NCBI GenBank assembly: GCA_965205045.1
Contig: OZ242031.1
Location: forward strand, 5,704,001 to 5,768,000
DNA from: UBA6522 sp965205045
Lineage (GTDB): Bacteria > Pseudomonadota > Gammaproteobacteria > Steroidobacterales > Rariloculaceae
Direction of reading: 5' to 3'
DNA length: 64,000 nucleotides
In this document: positions 47,806 to 56,502 of the stretch, one piece after another
How positions within the stretch are numbered: position 1 is the first letter of the stretch
Layout of the letters: every line of letters begins with the position of its first letter
Translations under genes and position numbers: made by a program
Notes under the pieces: generated by a model
The model's database searches: none
What the model saw: the letters and a program-made list of their open reading frames with translations, nothing else
Told to the model about the DNA's origin: nothing

Positions 47806-48369
47806 CTAACTTAACTCGGGTTGCGCTCCTTCTGGCGGGGGAACATTGAAAGCGTTGATGGTCATAGAAATAAGGGAGTAGTACCCCAAGACTCCGACCA
47901 GATCGACCACGCCCGTGTCTCCCAGCGCCCGGACGGCGTCGGCGTAAAGGACATCGTCCACGCGATGTTCGCTGAGTAGCGCGGCGCAGAACGCGTACAC
48001 AGCCGATTGCGCCGGGTCTTCCAGCAATGGAGTGCGGCCGGTGCGGATTGCCTCCACGGCATCGGCGGGAACGCCCGCCGCCAGCGCGATCGGCTTGTGA
48101 ACCAGCCATTCGAACTCCGAGCCCCAGGTACGGGCCACCACGAGAATGGCCAGTTCCGACAGCACCGGCGGCAGGCTGGTCCCGTAGCGGGCGTATGCGC
48201 CCAGGCGTTGGGCGCGGTCCGCCAGTTCCGGACGCCAGAGCCATACACCCAGGGGGCCCACGACCTCACCCCTCGGGCCGGCCACGATGTCGTCGTAGAC
48301 CTTGCGCTGTGCGGCATCGAGCTGTGAAGGGCTGGGCGGATGGATACGCGGTTCAAGTTTAGTGGTCAT
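47806..48369 (-). CDS. Carboxymuconolactone decarboxylase/AhpD-like protein
   Basis: 187 aa alpha-helical protein of the carboxymuconolactone-decarboxylase superfamily. The conserved core is LSELAILVVARTWGSEFEWLVH, with E and H of the superfamily, but the CxxC redox pair of AhpD is absent, so a peroxidase-reductase role is not expected. Function unknown; a lactone or small-molecule enzyme is possible. It lies between the AIPR gene and the cytochrome c' gene, which runs in the opposite direction. Frame intact. Confidence 0.82.
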   Translation of the reverse strand: MTTKLEPRIHPPSPSQLDAAQRKVYDDIVAGPRGEVVGPLGVWLWRPELADRAQRLGAYARYGTSLPPVLSELAILVVARTWGSEFEWLVHKPIALAAGVPADAVEAIRTGRTPLLEDPAQSAVYAFCAALLSEHRVDDVLYADAVRALGDTGVVDLVGVLGYYSLISMTINAFNVPPPEGAQPELS

Positions 48370-48570
48370 GGTTGGTCGAATCTCCGGGCAGCGGGCAGTG
48401 AATGGCGATTTCTACCACGATCAGCCTGCGCATCGCGACCACTTGCCGGAAACAGCGCTGTTGAAGCATTTGCGGATAGCATTGAGCTGCCTCGCCGCGA
48501 TGCTTGCAAACAAACTCTGCCGATGTTTATGCTCCCTTGCACGCACCGTCCGATCACCGAGGAAACCACC

Positions 48571-49086
48571 ATGAACGCAGCCACCCGAGCCACGACCATA
48601 TGCACCGCCATTGCCCTGTTCTCGATTTCCGGATGCGGCGGCGGTTCCGACGGTTCGGCGGATGGGAACATGGCGGCCGTCGACGAAGATTCTCCGGAAT
48701 TCGCCGCCATGCAGTACCGCCAGGGGTTGATGCACGTGCTGGGGTACAAGGTGGCCACCCTGCGCGACATGGCCGAGGGCACGATCGAGGCGGACGCGGG
48801 GGTTTTCGCGAAACATGCCGCCGATACGGCTACGGCCGCCGGCATGGTCCTGGAGGGCTTCGTGGGCATGGAAGCGTCCAGCACGGACGCCCTGCCCGGC
48901 AGCGGGGCCTTTCCCGACGTCTGGAGCGACTGGGACGACTTTTCGCAGAAGGCCGCCGAGCTTGCGGCGGCGGCGGACGGAGTGAGTGCGGCGGCGAGTG
49001 CGCCCGGCTTCACTGTCATGGCGGATTCCGCCGAGCCCCTGGGGCCCGTATGCGGAAACTGCCACCGCACGTACCGGCAACGGTAG
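48571..49086 (+). CDS. Cytochrome c' lipoprotein
   Basis: 171 aa from ATG 48571 with GAGG upstream. A lipobox LFSISGC puts the lipid Cys at residue 22. The mature part is a four-helix bundle with the haem motif CGNCH at residues 161-165 near the C-terminus, as in cytochromes c', which bind NO and CO. It is tethered to a membrane, unlike the usual soluble form. The convergent cytochrome b561 gene 113 bp away is a common partner. Frame complete. Confidence 0.85.
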   Translation: MNAATRATTICTAIALFSISGCGGGSDGSADGNMAAVDEDSPEFAAMQYRQGLMHVLGYKVATLRDMAEGTIEADAGVFAKHAADTATAAGMVLEGFVGMEASSTDALPGSGAFPDVWSDWDDFSQKAAELAAAADGVSAAASAPGFTVMADSAEPLGPVCGNCHRTYRQR

Positions 49087-49199
49087 ACGTCGGCAGCCTG
49101 CCCGGTCGCGATCTAGCCCGGGCGCTGTCCGGCGAAACTCGCGGTCCGGTGTTTTCCGGGCGATTGCTGCCGTTGCGCGGTGAGCCCGGCCGGACAGCA

Positions 49200-49850
49200 C
49201 TACAACAGCGTGACCAGCAGGTAAACCCCGGCCGCGCATGCCACGACCACACCCAGCGCAAGGCCCAGCTTAGATCCACCGATGGCCTCCAGCGCATCGC
49301 CGGCCTTGTTGCCGGTGAACATGGGCCAGATGAGATTCTCGCGCTTGTACAGCAGGTAAAAGAATATCGCGACGATGTGAATGCCGATCATGATCGCCAG
49401 CACATTGAAGTTCGCGTAGTGGATATCGGTGATCTCTCTGCCGGTTCTCCCCGATACCAGGTTGTTGAGCGGTCCCTCGTAGAAGTCGCCATCGGTGGCG
49501 AACAGCCCGGTGGTGACCTGGATGCCGATCAGCAGCAACATCGCGAACACGGCCAGGAATCCCAGCGGATTGTGGCCGGCATAGCCGCCGCCGCTCCGTG
49601 ACAGGAGGGTCCTGGCGTACGCAATGATCGTGCGCGGGCCGAAGACGAAACTCGAGAACTTCGCATACCGGGTCCCGACGAATCCCCAGACGACACGGAA
49701 GACCAGCAGACAAAGAATCGTCTGGCCGATCAGCATGTGCAGTTCCATATCGCCAGTGACGGTCACCGTGTACCAAGAACCGAAAATCAGCACCGTCAAC
49801 AGCCAGTGAACGATTCGAATCGGAAGATCCCAGATCAGTTTCTTGTTCAT
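49200..49850 (-). CDS. Cytochrome b561 (membrane b-type cytochrome)
   Basis: 216 aa from ATG 49850, with GAGGATG just upstream. Five hydrophobic segments; haem ligand His in RIVHWLLTV, LHMLIGQT, DIHYANFN and GIHIVAIFF, the pattern of the di-haem b561/Ni-Fe hydrogenase cytochrome b family. It likely passes quinol electrons to a periplasmic cytochrome, here the cytochrome c' gene that faces it. The two genes are convergent, so they are linked by position but not by transcript. Confidence 0.88.
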   Translation of the reverse strand: MNKKLIWDLPIRIVHWLLTVLIFGSWYTVTVTGDMELHMLIGQTILCLLVFRVVWGFVGTRYAKFSSFVFGPRTIIAYARTLLSRSGGGYAGHNPLGFLAVFAMLLLIGIQVTTGLFATDGDFYEGPLNNLVSGRTGREITDIHYANFNVLAIMIGIHIVAIFFYLLYKRENLIWPMFTGNKAGDALEAIGGSKLGLALGVVVACAAGVYLLVTLL

Positions 49851-49954
49851 TTCATCCTCACTGCGGCAAGGCCGCCCTACAATCGACACTCCTTCGGTCC
49901 AGAACCTTCTCCGCGCCTCGGCACGCCGACGCGCGGCCCAACGCGCCCGGGTTG

Positions 49955-50845
49955 TTACCGGGTGAGGCTCTGGTATACCAGTCGCGTGTAGTTCTCAGGG
50001 CTCATGAACCCGCCACCATGGGTCTCGTCGTGCTCCGCGGTCGGGTTCGCGGCGACCACCTCGTCCTCGGACAGGCCCCGGTCGATGAGTTCCTGAATGT
50101 TCTCCCGCGTGGAACGAAGCACCAGCAACCAGTCGCGCAGATCGCCGGGCGTGGCCAGCGGCCCGTGCCCGGGGATGATCCGCGTGCCGTCGTTGGACAT
50201 GGCCAGCACACGGTAGCCGGTCGCGATGATGCCATTGATATCGCCGTTGCTGCTCACGTCCACAAAGGGGTAGAAGCCGTGGAAGAAGTTGTCGCCCATG
50301 TGGAAGACGTCCGCCTCCTCGAAGTGGATGACAGCGTCGCCATCCGTATGCGCCGGACCCGAATGAAAAACGCGAACGGTTTGCCCGTTCCAATGCAGCG
50401 TCAGTTCGTCATTGAACGTGACGATAGGCAATGCCGCGTCGGGTGACGCCGGCATCCTCTGGTCGAAAATCTCGCGGAACTGCTCCGTGCTCATGCGCAC
50501 GCGGACATTGTCGTGGGCAACGATTACGGCGCCGGCCTTGCCGAAGGCCTCGTTGCCGCCGGTATGGTCGCCGTGCCAGTGAGTGTTGACCAGAAACTCA
50601 ACGGGCGCATCGGTCAACTCGCCGATGGCCGCCATGATCTTGCCGCTGAGCGGCGCGAACTGGTCGTCGATGAGGAACGCGCCGTCCTCACCCACCGAAA
50701 CCCCGAGATTGCCCCCGGCTCCAATCATCATGTAGATGCCCGGCGCGACTTCGGCAGTCTGAATCTGCACCTCCGCAAAATCGTCCTGCGCCCAGGCGAC
50801 CGATGTCACGACAGCCGCCAGAACAGCAATGGCGATTCGTCTCAT
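49955..50845 (-). CDS. Periplasmic metallo-beta-lactamase-fold hydrolase
   Basis: 296 aa from ATG 50845. A signal peptide (MRRIAIAVLAAVVTSVAWAQ) precedes the fold. Zinc ligands: HWHGDH (HxHxDH), H in HSGPAHTDGD and H in IIPGHGPL. The wide-open motif set matches quinoprotein-relay (SoxH-like) or lyase-type members; beta-lactam hydrolysis is not implied. Single gene. Predicted secretion and complete ligand set suggest an active hydrolase. Confidence 0.85.
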   Translation of the reverse strand: MRRIAIAVLAAVVTSVAWAQDDFAEVQIQTAEVAPGIYMMIGAGGNLGVSVGEDGAFLIDDQFAPLSGKIMAAIGELTDAPVEFLVNTHWHGDHTGGNEAFGKAGAVIVAHDNVRVRMSTEQFREIFDQRMPASPDAALPIVTFNDELTLHWNGQTVRVFHSGPAHTDGDAVIHFEEADVFHMGDNFFHGFYPFVDVSSNGDINGIIATGYRVLAMSNDGTRIIPGHGPLATPGDLRDWLLVLRSTRENIQELIDRGLSEDEVVAANPTAEHDETHGGGFMSPENYTRLVYQSLTR

Positions 50846-50969
50846 GGAATTGTCTCCCTTGGTGCGCTCTTCGACCGATTGTGCCATCGGCACGTCTTGA
50901 TTAATTCTAACCCGTCGCAGCGCTGCCCGCAGGGTGCGCAGACCCGTCACATCGAGTTTGTGCAAACCC

Positions 50970-52003
50970 TTATACGCCGTTCATGTTCTGGGGCTGCCCG
51001 TGGCAAGCGATCGCGTGAACCGGGGTCATGGAGACCAGTGCCGGCTCGACACGGGCGCAATCGATCCGACGCTCCACCATTACCCGACCTTTTTCCGGGC
51101 AGCGCGTACAGAAGTTGCAGCCCGCAGGCGGATTGGACGGACTGGGAATCTCGCCCTCGAGCGTCGTCGGCAAGCCCTTTCGCGCACGATCCGGATCGGG
51201 CTCGGGCACCGCGGCCAGAAGCGCTCTTGTGTACGGATGGCGCGGGCGGCCGAACAACTCGTTGCGCGGCGCGGTCTCGACGATCTTGCCCAGGTACATC
51301 ACCGCCACACGATCGCTGACGCGCCGCACAACACCGAGATCGTGAGTATGAACAGATAGGACAATCCCAGACGCGCCTGCAGGCCGCGCAGCAGTTCGAT
51401 GATCTGCGCCCGGGCCGACACGTCGAGCGCTGACGTGGGCTCGTCGCAGATCAGGAGATCCGGCTCAAGCGCCAACGCACGAGCGATGCCCACGCGCTGA
51501 CGCTGACCACCCGACAACTGGCGCGGCAGGCGCGAACCGAGTACGGGATCCAGGCCCACGGTTTCGAACAGCCGATCGACACGGGTGCGCAGCTCGCTGC
51601 CCCCTGCCCCCCGATGAATCTCAAGCGGCTCCGCCACCAGCCGGCGTACGCTCCAACGAGGATTGAGCGCCGAGCCGGCATCCTGGAAAACAAGCTGCAT
51701 GCGCGGGCGCAGAGTGCGAAGCTGACGCTCGCTCAGCGTCGTGATGTCGACGCCGTCGAAGCAAATGGTTCCCGAGGTCGATGGCACGAGCCGCAGGAGT
51801 GCGCGTCCCAGCGTGCTCTTGCCGCAACCGCTCTCTCCCACCAAGCCAAGCGTTTCGCCGCGGCCCACGGTCAGGGAAACGCCGTCAACGGCTCGCACGA
51901 TCCCGGGCAGGCGCTGAAACATTCCACCGCCCCGACCCGGGAAATGGACCCGAAGGTCGGACACCTCGACCAACGGCGTCTCCGCGGAGGCGGGTGTATT
52001 CAT
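50970..52003 (-). CDS. oppF: Peptide ABC transporter ATPase (OppF/DppF), frameshifted
   Basis: Start ATG 52003, overlapping the oppD stop by 4 nt. The ATPase core is GESGCGKST (Walker A), QLSGGQRQRVGIARAL (signature) and LLICDEPTSALD (Walker B). After YLFI the frame shifts: minus-strand ATACTCACGATCTCGG lacks one base (probably T) at 51345-51347; with it, FISHDLGVVRRVSDRVAV continues to the C-terminal oligopeptide HPY domain (PRHPYTRALLAAVPEPDP, with CNFCTRCP near the end). As given, the protein stops at 51299 without the H-loop. Last gene of the operon. Confidence 0.85.
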
Positions 52004-52839
52004 GTTCCGTGCGCGCGCCCGATCGCATTCGACCGCGCCAGCGTCACAAGCTCCCGCGTGTAGGGTTGCTTCGGAGCCGCGTACAGTTCCCTCACCGGCG
52101 CCGTCTCGACAACCCTCCCCGAGCGCATGACCGCAACGCGGTCGGCCAGCCCGGCGACCACGCCGAAGTCGTGGCTGATCCAGATCAAGGCCATGCGCAA
52201 CTCGTCGCAAAGGCGCCGCACCAGGGCGACGATCTGCGCCTGTACGGTGACATCGAGCGCCGTCGTGGGTTCGTCTGCGATCAGGAGATCGGGCTCCCCG
52301 GCCAGTGCCATGGCGAGCAGCGCCCGCTGCCGCATGCCGCCGGAGAGCTGATGCGGGTAGGCGCGCGCCACCTCGGAAGGTGCGCCAATGCCGACACGGG
52401 CGAGCCACTCGATGGCCGACCGCTCCGCGTCCGGTCGCGAACTGCCGCCGTGAAGCTCGATCGCCTCGCCGATCTGACGACCGATACGCATCACCGGGTT
52501 CAGCGCCGCAAGCGGGTCCTGAAACACGAAGCCGATACGCCGGCCACGAATACGTGACATCCCGGACCGATCGAGACGATGCAGGTCGATCCCGCCAAGG
52601 CGAACGAGTTGCGCACGAACGCGGGCCGGAGGCGTCGGCAACAGGCCCGTGAGCGCGAGTGCCGTCACGCTCTTGCCCGAGCCCGACTCGCCAACGACGC
52701 CGAGCGCTTCGCCGGCGTCCACAGCCAGACTGACACCGTCCACTGCCTGGACGACCCCTTCCGCCGTATCGAACTCGACGTGCAGATCCCGCACGTCGAG
52801 CAGCGGCGCGGCGGTGACGGAGCGTGCCTGGCCGGTCAC
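52000..52839 (-). CDS. oppD: Peptide ABC transporter ATPase (OppD/DppD)
   Basis: 279 aa. Walker A GESGSGKSV, Q-loop FVFQDPLAALNP, signature HQLSGGMRQRALLAMAL, Walker B LLIADEPTTALD, H-loop WISHDFGVVAG. It is short because it lacks the C-terminal peptide-transporter domain usual in OppD (about 320 aa); the end after REL is near YTRELVTLARSN, so the HPY domain is partly present. It drives import together with the two permeases and OppF. The stop overlaps the oppF start by 4 nt. Confidence 0.88.
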   Translation of the reverse strand: MTGQARSVTAAPLLDVRDLHVEFDTAEGVVQAVDGVSLAVDAGEALGVVGESGSGKSVTALALTGLLPTPPARVRAQLVRLGGIDLHRLDRSGMSRIRGRRIGFVFQDPLAALNPVMRIGRQIGEAIELHGGSSRPDAERSAIEWLARVGIGAPSEVARAYPHQLSGGMRQRALLAMALAGEPDLLIADEPTTALDVTVQAQIVALVRRLCDELRMALIWISHDFGVVAGLADRVAVMRSGRVVETAPVRELYAAPKQPYTRELVTLARSNAIGRAHGT

Positions 52840-52848
52840 AGCTCTTGA

Positions 52849-53853
52849 CTAGGTCTCGAAACCGATCATCTTCTCGTTGAATTCGTTGGCGCGGCACATC
52901 ACCTCGCCATCGAGTATCACGGTGGGGTTGGCCAGCATGATGTCCACATGGTAGTCACCCATGCCCACCGTGCCGCCGAGACTCGGGTTCTGGTAGCCGA
53001 ACCCGAAATCGACTGCGCCGAACTTGCGCTCGTCCTCGATCATTCTGCCTGAAATGCCGGCCTCCGGATTCAGCCCGAGGCTGAAGTGACAGAGCTTGTA
53101 GATGATCGAATCGTTGCAGCCTTGAAGCCAGGCGCGCATGGCATCCGCCTCGGAACCGCCCTCCACCTTCGTGATGATTCCGTTTTCCATCGTGAAGCTG
53201 TAGGGGTTGGGCACTACGCCCTGAACGCTGTCGGAGGCGTCGATGACGATTACGCCATTGATGGTTTCCTCCACCGGAGCGATGTTGACCTGCATGCCGG
53301 GGTAGAAATCGTCCTTGCCGGGTCTATCCAGCTTGCCGTTGCCGAAGTCGCACTTGCGCGGCTTGAGCTGGAAGCTGACGTCCGTACCCTGAGGCGATGT
53401 GACCTGGCAGACATCGGTCGCCTCCCAGAGCTCGCAGACGCGCAAGCCGAGGCGGTTCATCTCTTCGACGTCGACATTCAGCAGCGCGCGCACGACATAG
53501 TCTTCCACCCCCGTCACCAGGGTGTAGAGAATACTCGTGCCCGACGCCTTGGCATCGAGCATGGCCTGCGAGGCGTCGATACCGTCGTCGATGATCGAGA
53601 CGACGTACTTGGCCGCCTTGATCGACGCGGCAAGGATGGGCCCGGTATTCATCGCCTCACCCTTTTTGGCGTGGGGTTTGACAATGAGCTGTGTGTCGGC
53701 TCCCGAACGCACACCGGCCGCCCTCAACGCATGCGCCAGATTCAGATCGCTGTTGGCGTCGGCGAGTACAAGCACCGGGTCACCGGCGTCCGGCTCGATC
53801 AGCCTCTTGATGGTCGCATCCGCGAACTCGTCCCAGAACTCTCTCGACTTCAT
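52849..53853 (-). CDS. M29 aminopeptidase/NicX-superfamily metal enzyme
   Basis: 334 aa. The fold shared by M29 leucyl aminopeptidases and the Fe(II) dioxygenase NicX (2,5-dihydroxypyridine 5,6-dioxygenase) is indicated by CHFSLGLNPEAGI and GDYHVDIMLANP, the latter with the HxD metal pair. Glutamates expected of a di-zinc aminopeptidase are less clear, so NicX-like oxygenase and peptidase remain open. It sits in an operon with a racemase-family enzyme and a peptide ABC transporter. Upstream AGGAG supports ATG 53853. No sign of secretion. Confidence 0.75.
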   Translation of the reverse strand: MKSREFWDEFADATIKRLIEPDAGDPVLVLADANSDLNLAHALRAAGVRSGADTQLIVKPHAKKGEAMNTGPILAASIKAAKYVVSIIDDGIDASQAMLDAKASGTSILYTLVTGVEDYVVRALLNVDVEEMNRLGLRVCELWEATDVCQVTSPQGTDVSFQLKPRKCDFGNGKLDRPGKDDFYPGMQVNIAPVEETINGVIVIDASDSVQGVVPNPYSFTMENGIITKVEGGSEADAMRAWLQGCNDSIIYKLCHFSLGLNPEAGISGRMIEDERKFGAVDFGFGYQNPSLGGTVGMGDYHVDIMLANPTVILDGEVMCRANEFNEKMIGFET

Positions 53854-53892
53854 TTTCTCACTCCTGTTTCTCTGATTTGTCGAAACTCAAAT

Positions 53893-54636
53893 TCAGCCAT
53901 CGATGTCGATGTTGACCGGCCTCGGATACGCGCGTTTGCTCTGCGCGATCGAAAGCCGCGCCAGACTCTCCGCCATCATCGCCGACGCCTGGATCGGGTC
54001 AATCACCGGGATCGGAAGCTCACGCTGCAGGCGGCCGATCACGTCCAGACTGCCGTAGCCGATGACGACGTCGGCGCCGTCTTCCTCCATCGCCAGATGT
54101 GCCTGCTCGATCATGGCCTCGGGAAGACTGTCGTCCCGCGCGGCGAATTCCAGCGTCTTGCCGCTCACCGACCGTACCGAGGCGAGCTTGTCGGCAAAGC
54201 CGTACGTCCGTGCAACGTCCTCGATACAGCGCGAACCGTAACCACCGCGCTGATTGCCGTTGATCTCGCCCGGCATCAGGTACGAGAAGCGCCGCCCGAC
54301 CATCGAGGCAAAGTGCATACACGCCTCCGACTCGCCGATGACCGGGATGCTCAGTGCCTCCTTGGCGCCCTGCACGCCGGGCTCGTCGAGACACCCCATG
54401 GCAACCGCGTGAAAGCCTTCCTCCTCGGCACGCCTGGCCGCGCGGATATGGTGCATGGCCAACAACTCGCAATCGTAGGCGCAACCGATGGCCTCGATCG
54501 GCGCCTCGGGCAGGTCCCACAGGACAATCTCGACACCCGGTCTTGCGAGCGGTGCCAGGAGCTCACGATGTACGTCGCCCCAGGCCTTGAGCCCGCCGCG
54601 TACAGGGATAGTTGCACAAATGCGTATCTGTTCCAT
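53893..54636 (-). CDS. Asp/Glu-racemase-superfamily enzyme with one catalytic Cys
   Basis: 247 aa from ATG 54636, AAGGAG upstream. Family landmarks are ICATIPVRGG at the start, MGCLDEPG (C82) and the GYGS motif near 193-196, where hydantoin racemase has GC. The second catalytic Cys is therefore Y194, so two-base racemisation is unlikely; decarboxylase- or isomerase-type chemistry with a single Cys is more plausible, but maleate isomerase normally keeps both. It overlaps the upstream permease stop by one base (TGATG), so the genes are tightly coupled. Confidence 0.8.
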   Translation of the reverse strand: MEQIRICATIPVRGGLKAWGDVHRELLAPLARPGVEIVLWDLPEAPIEAIGCAYDCELLAMHHIRAARRAEEEGFHAVAMGCLDEPGVQGAKEALSIPVIGESEACMHFASMVGRRFSYLMPGEINGNQRGGYGSRCIEDVARTYGFADKLASVRSVSGKTLEFAARDDSLPEAMIEQAHLAMEEDGADVVIGYGSLDVIGRLQRELPIPVIDPIQASAMMAESLARLSIAQSKRAYPRPVNIDIDG

Positions 54637-55499
54637 CAATTCTTCTCCTTTGCGGTGCCCGTCACAGCGACGCGCGACCCCCGATATGGCTGGCTGATCC
54701 GGTCGCCGAGATCCTCGCCGATGAGGTTGAAGCCTACAACCAGGACAAACAGCACGATCCCCGGAAAGGCCGCCACCCACCATTGATCGAGGAGGAACAT
54801 CTGTCCCTCCGCCACCATGCGCCCCCATTCGGGCGTGGGGGGCTGCGCGCCGAGTCCCAGATAGCTCAACGACGCTGCGGTCAGCGCCACGAAGCCGGCA
54901 TCCAGCGAGACGCGCACGATGACCGGGTCGATGACGTTCGGAAGCATGTGGCGGATGATGCGGAACCGGCCGGCGCCGATCACCCGCGCCGACTCCACGA
55001 ACTCCTGCTCGCGCAAGGCGAGAATCTGCCCGCGCACGAGGCGCGCGTACGCAGGCCACCAGAGAAAGGCGACCGCGAACACAGTCTGGCGCAGGCCCCG
55101 TCCGAGCACCGCGTTGGTTGCCAGCGCCAGGATCAGCGGCGGAAACGCCAGGAACACGTCGGTTGTGCGCATCAGCAGGCTGTCCAGCCATCCGCCGACA
55201 TAGCCGGACAATGAGCCAATGGCGATCCCGAAGAGGCTCGCGATCGCCAGCACGGCGATCACCGTGCCCAGGGTCGTACGCGATCCGTAGACAATCCGCG
55301 TGAAGACGTCGTTGCCGGTGGCGTCCGTGCCGAGCCAGTGCGCCGCCGATGGCGGCGTCAGTCGGGCTTCGAGATTCAATCCGGCCGGATCCAGACTGGT
55401 GAAGAGCCACGGCGCCACAGCCATCGTCACAAAAATCCCGACAATCGCGATACCGGCGACAAGCCGGCCATCGTGCCTGCGCAACAGCGCCCTACCCAT
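54636..55499 (-). CDS. dppC: Peptide ABC transporter permease (DppC)
   Basis: 287 aa from ATG 55499, which overlaps the dppB stop by 8 nt. The N-terminal domain HWLGTDATGNDVFTRIVYGS and the cytoplasmic EAA loop region QEFVESARVIGAGRFRIIRHMLPN are typical of DppC/OppC. Five or six membrane segments. It forms the channel with DppB. Frame complete. Confidence 0.9.
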   Translation of the reverse strand: MGRALLRRHDGRLVAGIAIVGIFVTMAVAPWLFTSLDPAGLNLEARLTPPSAAHWLGTDATGNDVFTRIVYGSRTTLGTVIAVLAIASLFGIAIGSLSGYVGGWLDSLLMRTTDVFLAFPPLILALATNAVLGRGLRQTVFAVAFLWWPAYARLVRGQILALREQEFVESARVIGAGRFRIIRHMLPNVIDPVIVRVSLDAGFVALTAASLSYLGLGAQPPTPEWGRMVAEGQMFLLDQWWVAAFPGIVLFVLVVGFNLIGEDLGDRISQPYRGSRVAVTGTAKEKN

Positions 55500-56502
55500 A
55501 GCGAATTCGCGGGTCGAGGCGTGCATAGACGAGATCGACGCCGAGATTGACGAAGAGATACACGGATGTGGCGAGCAGCGTGATCCCCATGATGACGGGT
55601 ATGTCCAGGCGGAAGATGCCGGTCCACGCATAGGTGCCGAGGCCGCCCCACGAGAAGATGTTCTCGATCAGCACCGTGCCGCCGAGCAGGAAGGCCACCT
55701 GCAGGCCGATCACGGTGGTCGTGGGCAGCATGGCGTTGGGCAGGGCATGGCGCAGCCACACGGTACGTTCGGGCACCCCTTTGGCGCGTGCCGTGCGTAC
55801 ATATTCTTCGTCGAGCGCCTGCAGCATCGATCGGCGGGTGATGCGGCCCACCTCCGAACAACCTGCGATAGCCAGGGTCAGCGCGGGAAGCAGGAGATGA
55901 CGGAGCGCATCCAGGAGCGTCGCCCACTGACCCGCCAGCATCGCATCGACCGTGTACATGCCGGTGAAGGCCGGCGGCGGCACGGTCGCAAGGCCAAGTC
56001 GCCCGGCAATCGGAAGCCAGCCCAGCCAACCGGCGAATACGATCTGCAGCAACAGTGCCGTGAAGAAGACCGGCATGCCCACTCCGAAGTACGAAAACCC
56101 CAGGAAGGCGCGGTCGGCCCACCTGCCGCGCCTGGTAGCCGTGAGCACGCCGAGCGGAATGCCGACGCCGACGGCGATCAGCATGGTTGCCAGCAGCAGT
56201 TCCAGGGTCGCCGGGAAAAAGAGTCGGAGTTCCGTGGCCACTGCCTGCCTCGACGTGAGGGATGTGCCGAGGTCGCCGCGGGCGAGCCGGCCCATGTACA
56301 TCGCGTACTGCGCCGGCACCGGCTGGTCAAGCCCGAGCCGTTCGCGCACCTCCTCGAGTTGCTGTGGCGTGGCATGGCGGCCCGCCGCGGCACGGGCGGG
56401 ATCGCCGGGCAGGAGATTGGTCAGCGCGAAGGTGAGTACGCTGACGCCGAGCAGCACCGGCAGCATCTGCAACAGGCGTCTCGCGATATAGCGTCCCATC
56501 AT
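55492..56502 (-). CDS. dppB: Peptide ABC transporter permease (DppB)
   Basis: 336 aa from ATG 56502 or the adjacent ATG 56499; GGAGAGA lies upstream. Typical N-terminus GRYIARRLLQMLPVLLGVSVL, LPGDPA, the large loop QQLEEVRERLGLDQPVPAQY and EAA region DEEYVRTARAKGVPERTVWL. Six membrane segments. The start overlaps the stop of the substrate-binding protein gene by 4 nt. Confidence 0.9.
   Translation of the reverse strand: MMGRYIARRLLQMLPVLLGVSVLTFALTNLLPGDPARAAAGRHATPQQLEEVRERLGLDQPVPAQYAMYMGRLARGDLGTSLTSRQAVATELRLFFPATLELLLATMLIAVGVGIPLGVLTATRRGRWADRAFLGFSYFGVGMPVFFTALLLQIVFAGWLGWLPIAGRLGLATVPPPAFTGMYTVDAMLAGQWATLLDALRHLLLPALTLAIAGCSEVGRITRRSMLQALDEEYVRTARAKGVPERTVWLRHALPNAMLPTTTVIGLQVAFLLGGTVLIENIFSWGGLGTYAWTGIFRLDIPVIMGITLLATSVYLFVNLGVDLVYARLDPRIRYG

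Noticed and set aside
49955..50845. Beta-lactamase resistance gene
   Set aside because: The zinc motif set is general for the fold, and the sequence lacks features that define true beta-lactamases.
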